A stretch of 5,810 bases of DNA from JBCBZH01 sp039815415 (GTDB taxonomy: Bacteria > Bacteroidota > Rhodothermia > Rhodothermales > Rubricoccaceae). Shown here one piece after another: positions 1 through 4,245 of this stretch; position 1 is the first letter of the stretch; the number at the start of each line of letters is the position of its first letter. Location: NCBI GenBank assembly GCA_039815415.1, contig JBCBZH010000271.1, positions 1 to 5,810 of the forward strand. Reading direction: 5' to 3'. A program made the translations under genes and the position numbers. The notes under the pieces are model-generated. The model was not told the DNA's origin and ran no database searches. It worked only from the letters and a program-made list of their open reading frames with translations.

Positions 1-130
1 GGTCGTACAGCCGCTGCCGCTCGTGCGGCATGTTGCCCCACGTCTCCCAGCCGTGCTCATCCGACACGACCTGGATGCTCGACGCGATGATGCGCACGTC
101 CGCGTCCTTCTTCAGTTCACCCTCGAGGCC
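1..130 (-). pseudogene. Internal fragment of a PhoD-like alkaline phosphatase family protein
   Basis: A 43-codon open stretch on the minus strand, running off the left edge, with the frame set by codons at 118-116, 115-113 and so on. It contains SSIQVVSDEHGWETWGN followed by MPHERQRLYD. From memory of the family, this matches the late conserved block of PhoD-like alkaline phosphatases (metal-dependent phosphoesterases, usually exported), where a LGxxQWxWLE-type segment precedes an SSIQ..xxHGWEKWxNFPHERxRL segment. Here the match begins only at about LEGELKKDADVR; upstream of it the frame continues into the transporter sequence with no PhoD-like residues and no start codon of its own. It is therefore either a gene remnant created by a deletion or an artefact of joining two sequences. 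The part to the left of the window may be intact downstream coding sequence but lacks its own 5' end. The family call rests on motif recognition, not alignment. Confidence 0.6.
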
Positions 131-339
131 ATCGCTGTGGCGCCCAAGTGAACCACGGACTCCAGCGCATCGGAGAAGATGGCCGTGGAGCCCGTGATGT
201 AGTACGCCGCCAGCTTGCCCACCAGCATCAGCACCGCGACCGCAAGCGACGCACGAATGGCCCACCGTTGAGCGGCCTGGCTTTCCGCCGACGAGCTGGC
301 GGAATCGTCGGCAGGATGGTGTCCGATGTGCAGCAGCAT
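112..339 (-). pseudogene. Truncated cation diffusion facilitator (CDF) transporter, N-terminal part only
   Basis: Minus-strand ATG at 339-337, stop TGA at 114-112, 75 codons. CDF transporters are inner-membrane proton antiporters exporting Zn2+, Fe2+, Co2+ or similar metals, typically about 300 residues. Visible are a short Ser/Ala-rich N-terminus with histidines (H4, H7, H8), a first membrane helix at about residues 27-48, and the signature GSTAIFSDALESVVHLGA at residues 50-67, in which D57 lies at the start of TM2 where the family has its transport-site aspartate. After about residue 67-72 the similarity stops and the frame ends at residue 75; TM3-TM6 and the cytoplasmic domain are absent. 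The DNA after the break encodes a PhoD-like phosphatase piece in another frame, so this is a truncated, non-functional gene or a chimeric join. It is transcribed divergently from the epimerase gene; no clear ribosome binding site precedes it. Confidence 0.75.
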
Positions 340-443
340 GAATGTGAGACGAGCCGCCTTTTATGGGGTTTCTCTCCTCGCCAGCTCGATCCCACACCGC
401 CCCGCTCCCACCCGATCTTGAGCGCCCCACTTCTCGCCTCCCC
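340..443. promoter_or_regulatory. Divergent intergenic region between the CDF remnant and the epimerase-hydrolase gene
   Basis: 104 bases separate the two divergent start codons, so promoters for both directions are expected here by position. I see no convincing sigma-70 or Bacteroidota-type (TAnnTTTG) box. The only notable elements are an AT-richer patch CCTTTTATGGGGTTTCTC around 357-374 and one exact copy of the iterated 10-mer CGCCAGCTCG at 379-388, the only copy outside a reading frame. No Shine-Dalgarno sequence precedes the ATG at 444, which is common in Bacteroidota. Confidence 0.35.
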
Positions 444-1607
444 ATGACTCTCGACCATCTCGGCATCGCAGCCACCGACGCCTCCCGCGACCTGTTCGAA
501 CAGCTCCTCTCCAGCTCCCCGTACAAGTCCGAGGTCGTCGAGACCCAGGGCGTGCGCACCGTCTTCTTCGGCGACGGCGGGCGCGTTGGCGCGGCTCCCA
601 AGCTCGAGTTGCTGGAATCCACTCACGACGACTCACCCATCGCGCGCTTCCTGGCGTCCAAGGGGCCGGGGATGCACCACGTTGCCTTTGAGGTCCGGGA
701 TCTGGAGACAGAGATGGAGCGCGTTCGCCAGCTCGGCATCCGGCTTCTGAGCGACTCGCCTCTCCCCGGTGCCGACGGCAAACGTATCGTCTTCCTGCAT
801 CCCAAGGACACGGCTGGCGTCCTCGTGGAGTTGTGCCAGTCCGCACGTGCCCCGCGCGAAGCGATCACGGTCCCTGGCCCCAACGGCGAGCTGGCGGCCA
901 CGCTCAGCGGCCCTGCCGGTGCTCCCCCTCTGGTCACACTGCACGCTGCCCTCGGCTCGACGGCTCTCGAGATCGACCGACTCGTGGCCCATTGGGAGTC
1001 GGAGTTTCGAGTCATCGCGCTCGACTTCTCCGGCCACGGGCGCTCCGCCAGCTCGAGTGGAAGGCCTACCTGGGACACGTATACAGACGATGCCAGCGCG
1101 CTGATTGAGCTTCTGGACCTTCGGGATGTGCGGCTGTTCGGATTCTCGATGGGCGGTGCCATCGCGCTGACGACGGCGGCGCGCCACCCAGATCGGATCT
1201 CCCGCATCGCCAGCCACGCGACCAACGTCCAGTGGACCACCGACGATGTAGATCGGATGGTCCCGGCCATGCTCGCCACGCTCGACGCCCCAGACGGACG
1301 CTGGGCCACCCGCCTTGCCGAGACGCACGGCGAGCGATGGCCGACGCTCATTCGCCAGCTCGTTGCCTTCACGCGTGGCCTACCGGGCGCCTGGATTCCA
1401 AACGAGGTGCTTGCCACCGTGTCCCAGCCAACGCTGATTTCGGCAGGCGATGAAGACCGCTACTTCGACGTGCGTCACGCTGTGCAGCTCTACAAGGTGC
1501 TCCCGGCATCGAGCCTGTGGATCGCACCCGGCATCGACCACCCGATTCAGTCCGTTCACGTGCCGTCGTTTGCGGCGGCGATTGCAGATCACCTGCGAGG
1601 CTCATGA
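444..1607 (+). CDS. mce: Methylmalonyl-CoA epimerase fused to an alpha/beta hydrolase
   Basis: 387 residues. Residues 1-132 form a complete methylmalonyl-CoA epimerase of the vicinal oxygen chelate fold, which interconverts (R)- and (S)-methylmalonyl-CoA between the mutase and the carboxylase/propionyl-CoA steps. Bacterial epimerases of this type are about 135 residues. The probable metal ligands are H5 (LDHLGIA), E55 (KLELLE), H79 (GMHHVAFEV) and E129 (GVLVELCQ); E33 before QGV is the likely catalytic base. Residues ~137-387 form a full alpha/beta hydrolase: LHAALGS near the oxyanion site, nucleophile elbow GFSMGG (S235), probable acid D338 in GDEDRYF and H366 in GIDHPIQ. The linker (~133-150) is short and the frame is unbroken, so this is a real fusion at the sequence level. 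The start was chosen at 444 because the epimerase N-terminus begins there; the in-frame ATG at 363 would add 27 Pro/Arg-rich residues unlike the family. The stop overlaps the next start (ATGA). The hydrolase substrate is unknown; an acyl-CoA or related ester is speculation. Confidence 0.9.
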   Translation: MTLDHLGIAATDASRDLFEQLLSSSPYKSEVVETQGVRTVFFGDGGRVGAAPKLELLESTHDDSPIARFLASKGPGMHHVAFEVRDLETEMERVRQLGIRLLSDSPLPGADGKRIVFLHPKDTAGVLVELCQSARAPREAITVPGPNGELAATLSGPAGAPPLVTLHAALGSTALEIDRLVAHWESEFRVIALDFSGHGRSASSSGRPTWDTYTDDASALIELLDLRDVRLFGFSMGGAIALTTAARHPDRISRIASHATNVQWTTDDVDRMVPAMLATLDAPDGRWATRLAETHGERWPTLIRQLVAFTRGLPGAWIPNEVLATVSQPTLISAGDEDRYFDVRHAVQLYKVLPASSLWIAPGIDHPIQSVHVPSFAAAIADHLRGS

Positions 1608-2218
1608 GCGCCATCGAGATCCGCCCACTGAGGCAGGACGACACGACGGCGGCCGTCGAGCTGGCGGCTCGAGCGTTTCACGACGACCCGCTGTTCGTCC
1701 ACCTTCATCCAGACGCCTCTACGCGCCAGCGCGAGTTTGCCGTGGAGCACGCTGCGTACCTCAAGCGCATTTATCTACCGGTCGGGCTGGCGGAGGGCGC
1801 CGTGATGGATCGCCAGCTCGTCGGGATGGCGTTGTGGCTTCCACCAAATGCCCAGAACGGTCTGAGTTGGCGGGAGTGGCTCTGCATCCCGACCCTGCTG
1901 CGGACGGTCGGATGGACACGTACGCGGTTCATGATCCGCGAGTACGGGGCCTTCGATGCCGCGTGGCCTGCCGGCAAGCAGTTCCACTACCTCGGATTGA
2001 TCGCTGTGGACGCCCAGGCCCAGGGACGGGGCGTAGGATCTGCGCTGCTCCAAGCTGGCCTCGACCGGGCCGACCGCGACAGTGTGGGGGTCTACCTCGA
2101 GACGGGGACGGAGATCAACCTCGCATTCTACCGGAAGCACGGCTTCGACGTTCAGCAGGAGATCCAGTTGCCGACGGGTCCCCGGCACTGGGCGATGTGG
2201 AGACCGCCAGCACGCTGA
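1604..2218 (+). CDS. GNAT family N-acetyltransferase
   Basis: 204 residues, a soluble acetyltransferase using acetyl-CoA to acetylate an amine; the acceptor cannot be told. The N-terminus IEIRPLRQDDTTAAVELAARAF is the usual first strand and helix of GNAT enzymes. The acetyl-CoA pyrophosphate loop is at residues 135-146, VDAQAQGRGVGS, matching the (R/Q)xxGxG/A motif with Q140, G143 and G145. It is followed by YLETGTEINLAFYRKHGF (164-181), the conserved late block in which the Tyr of FYRKHGF is often the general acid. The ending LPTGPRHWAMWRPP resembles the puromycin-acetyltransferase-like branch, an impression rather than a test. The start at 1604 is chosen over in-frame ATG 1517 because the fold begins there and it overlaps the previous stop as ATGA, implying translational coupling; a weak GAGG lies at 1596-1599. 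The coupling with the epimerase-hydrolase suggests shared expression but reveals no pathway. Confidence 0.85.
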   Translation: MSAIEIRPLRQDDTTAAVELAARAFHDDPLFVHLHPDASTRQREFAVEHAAYLKRIYLPVGLAEGAVMDRQLVGMALWLPPNAQNGLSWREWLCIPTLLRTVGWTRTRFMIREYGAFDAAWPAGKQFHYLGLIAVDAQAQGRGVGSALLQAGLDRADRDSVGVYLETGTEINLAFYRKHGFDVQQEIQLPTGPRHWAMWRPPAR

Positions 2219-2294
2219 TCTGACAGACAGAGGTCACACGCGGGCACGATGTTGCAGGGTTCCGCGTACGCCTTTCCCCGCCCCGCCTCGATTC
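2219..2294. other. 76-base gap before uvrC
   Basis: Nothing convincing is seen here: no hairpin followed by a T-run that would end the upstream pair, no recognisable promoter box, and no Shine-Dalgarno sequence before the GTG at 2295. uvrC may therefore be read through from the upstream genes or have a promoter I cannot recognise. Confidence 0.3.
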
Positions 2295-4148
2295 GTGAAC
2301 GACGCTCTCGCTGACAAGCTCAAGCACCTCCCCACGTCACCCGGCGTCTATCAGCACAAGGACGCCGATGGGACCGTGCTGTACGTGGGCAAGGCCAAGA
2401 ATCTGCGCACCCGCGTCCGGTCCTACTTCCAGGAAGGCCGCCCGCGCGAGGGTCGGATTCGGATGCTGGTGAGCAAAATCGAGGACGTGGAGCTGATCGT
2501 GACCGATACGGAAGCGGAGGCGCTGATCCTCGAGAACAACCTCATCAAGCAGCTGAAGCCGCGCTACAACGTCCTCCTCAAAGACGACAAGAGCTACCCC
2601 TTCATCTGCGTCAAGAAGGAACGCTTCCCGCGCGTCTTCCCCACGCGCAAGGTGCGCCGCGACGGCTCGCTGTACTTCGGGCCGTACACGGACGTGAAGG
2701 CGATGAACCTCGCCCTGAAGACCATCAAGGACCTGTTCAAGCTCCGCTCGTGCTCGCTGCCACTGCACCAGGCGGCCATCGAAGCGGGTAAGTATCAGGT
2801 CTGCCTGGACTATCACATCCAGCGCTGTGCCGGGCCGTGCGAGGGCTACGAGACCGAGGCGCACTACAACCAGACCATCGACCAGATCGTCAAGCTCCTC
2901 AATGGCAAGACCGACGAGCTGGCGAGCCTCCTAGAGGCCGAGATGCGCAGCCTCGCGGCGGAAAAAAAGTATGAGGAGGCCGCCGACTACCGCGACCGCC
3001 TGCAGGCGCTCAAGGTGTACAGCCAGAAGCAAAAGGTGGTCACAGACAAAGACGTAGACCGCGACCTGTTTGCGATGGCGATTGAACGCGAGGACGATGT
3101 GGCCGTGGGTGTTCTCTTCCGCGTCCGGGAGGGCAAGATCATCGGGCGCTCGCACAAGGTGCTCCGGCCCATCAGCGGAACCGACGACGACGCCCTGATG
3201 CAACGCCTCGTGGAAGACCACTACGCCAGCGCGACGTTCTTCCCGGACGAGGTGTACCTCGCCAGCTCGCTGGAATCGCCGGAGCCGTTGGAAGCCATTC
3301 TTCGCGACAGCAAAGGCAAAAAGGTGCCCATCAAGGTGCCTCAGCGTGGGGAGAAGGTGGATCTCATGGCGATGGTGGAGGCCAACGCAAGGCTGCTCCT
3401 CGGCGAGTGGCAGCTCCAGAAGGCCAAGCAGGAGGAGGACTTTATCCCGCGCTCTGTAAAGTCTCTCCAGCGCGACTTGACCCTCAAGAAGCCGCCCCGG
3501 CGGATCGAGTGCTTCGACATTTCGCACCTCGGGGGCACGGGCACGGTAGCGAGCTGCGTGGTCTTCCAGGACGGCAAGCCCCGCAAGAGTGACTACCGGA
3601 CGTACAAGATCCGGACGGTCGAGAGTGGCAAGCCGGATGATTTCCAGTCGATGCGCGAGGTGGTAGAGCGGCGCTATAGCCGCTTGCTGGAAGAGAACGG
3701 CCCGTGGCCGGACCTCGTCATCATCGACGGTGGCAAGGGTCAGCTCTCCTCATCCGTGGAGAGCCTCAAGAAGGTGGATGTCTACGGCAAGTTTCCGGTC
3801 GTCGGGCTGGCGAAACGACTGGAGGAGGTGTTCTTCCCCGGCCACAGCGACTCGGTGATGATCCCGCGCACGTCGTCGTCGCTTCGCCTCATCCAGCGCG
3901 TGCGCGACGAGGCGCACCGGTTCGCGGTGACGGCCCAGCGCAAGCAGCGGCGCATCAAGGATCTACGGAGCGAGCTGTTGGACATCCCCGGCGTGGGCGC
4001 CAAGACGGCAAAGAAGCTCCTCACTGAGCTGGGCAGCGCGAAGGAGGTCAAGGCGGCGTCGGAGGACGAGCTGGCGGCCGTCGTGGGCGCCTCGGTGGCA
4101 GGCAAGATCCGGGCACACTACGACGCGGCGGTGGAACAGGCCGAGTGA
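2295..4148 (+). CDS. uvrC: UvrABC system protein C (excinuclease subunit UvrC)
   Basis: 617 residues, normal for UvrC (E. coli 610). UvrC binds the UvrB-DNA lesion complex in the cytoplasm and cuts on both sides of the damage in nucleotide excision repair. Domains in order: GIY-YIG nuclease for the 3' cut (about 12-95; GVY at 17-19, YVGKAKNL at 30-37, R40, catalytic E80); a cysteine set C153, C170, C178, C182 matching the [4Fe-4S] ligands known in UvrC; UVR domain binding UvrB (about 207-241, KKYEEAADYRDRL); RNase H-like nuclease for the 5' cut with D408 (ECFDISH), D478 (VIIDGGKGQL) and H541 (RDEAHRFAV); and tandem helix-hairpin-helix DNA-binding motifs at the end (about 557-617, LDIPGVGAKTAKKLL). 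Nothing essential is missing. GTG at 2295 is chosen because VNDALADKLKHLPTSPGVY matches the family N-terminus; the in-frame ATG at 2082 lies inside the acetyltransferase gene. An A7 run at 2962-2968 forms a slippery heptamer. Confidence 0.97.
   Translation: MNDALADKLKHLPTSPGVYQHKDADGTVLYVGKAKNLRTRVRSYFQEGRPREGRIRMLVSKIEDVELIVTDTEAEALILENNLIKQLKPRYNVLLKDDKSYPFICVKKERFPRVFPTRKVRRDGSLYFGPYTDVKAMNLALKTIKDLFKLRSCSLPLHQAAIEAGKYQVCLDYHIQRCAGPCEGYETEAHYNQTIDQIVKLLNGKTDELASLLEAEMRSLAAEKKYEEAADYRDRLQALKVYSQKQKVVTDKDVDRDLFAMAIEREDDVAVGVLFRVREGKIIGRSHKVLRPISGTDDDALMQRLVEDHYASATFFPDEVYLASSLESPEPLEAILRDSKGKKVPIKVPQRGEKVDLMAMVEANARLLLGEWQLQKAKQEEDFIPRSVKSLQRDLTLKKPPRRIECFDISHLGGTGTVASCVVFQDGKPRKSDYRTYKIRTVESGKPDDFQSMREVVERRYSRLLEENGPWPDLVIIDGGKGQLSSSVESLKKVDVYGKFPVVGLAKRLEEVFFPGHSDSVMIPRTSSSLRLIQRVRDEAHRFAVTAQRKQRRIKDLRSELLDIPGVGAKTAKKLLTELGSAKEVKAASEDELAAVVGASVAGKIRAHYDAAVEQAE
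2963..2969 (+). other. In-frame A AAA AAG slippery heptamer in uvrC
   Basis: Codons GAA AAA AAG (residues 223-225) contain the heptamer A AAA AAG in the phase used for -1 frameshifting by bacterial dnaX. A -1 slip here would add one Val and hit TGA at 2972-2974, giving a 226-residue product with the GIY-YIG and cysteine parts but no UVR or RNase H-like domain. No upstream Shine-Dalgarno at the usual 10-14 base spacing and only weak downstream pairing (AGGC 2977-2980 with GCCT 2998-3001) are seen. The encoded KK is conserved in UvrC, so chance is likely. Confidence 0.25.
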
Positions 4149-4245
4149 GTCACCCGCTCGAGGGTCCGAATCCAGAGGTCTAACGGCGGGACGGTCGGGC
4201 TGGCGTATGCTTGGCAGGTGCCCCGGTTTCCCTTCGGTTGGATCT
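4149..4245. promoter_or_regulatory. Intergenic region upstream of the T9SS-sorted protein gene
   Basis: 97 bases between the uvrC stop and the next ATG. No rho-independent terminator is visible. TATGCTTG at 4206-4213 differs by one base from the Bacteroidota -7 box TAnnTTTG and sits 32 bases before the ATG, but no TTTG-type -33 box is found at the right distance, so it is only a weak promoter candidate. A variant copy of the iterated element (CGGGCTGGCG, the reverse complement of CGCCAGCCCG) lies at 4196-4205. No Shine-Dalgarno sequence precedes the ATG. Confidence 0.3.

Noticed and set aside
122..127. CTCGAG at the CDF/phosphatase join as a cloning scar
   Set aside because: CTCGAG occurs at several other places in the window (for example 603-608, 966-971, 1052-1057, 4157-4162, 4531-4536), so it is common here by composition.
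363..443. An earlier start for the epimerase at ATG 363
   Set aside because: It would add 27 Pro/Arg-rich residues unlike the family; the epimerase N-terminus starts at 444.
361..1417. Long minus-strand open frames opposite the epimerase-hydrolase gene (361-846, 623-1417, 633-1328)
   Set aside because: They are Arg/Ser/Pro-rich, match no family, and arise from the third-position GC bias of the real plus-strand gene.
2082..2294. An earlier start for uvrC at ATG 2082
   Set aside because: It would overlap the acetyltransferase by more than 130 bases and add 71 Arg/Ser-rich residues not seen in UvrC.
2997..3008. 12-base perfect palindrome CGCCTGCAGGCG in uvrC
   Set aside because: It occurs once, falls on conserved coding sequence, and is not unexpected in GC-rich DNA; too far from the slippery heptamer to stimulate it.
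2337..3527. Minus-strand open frames opposite uvrC (2337-2864, 2931-3527)
   Set aside because: Both lie fully inside uvrC, whose full set of domains is intact; their translations are low-complexity His/Arg/Leu/Val-rich shadows.
4206..4213. TATGCTTG as a Bacteroidota-type promoter
   Set aside because: It has one mismatch to TAnnTTTG and no partner -33 box, so it is too weak to list as a site.
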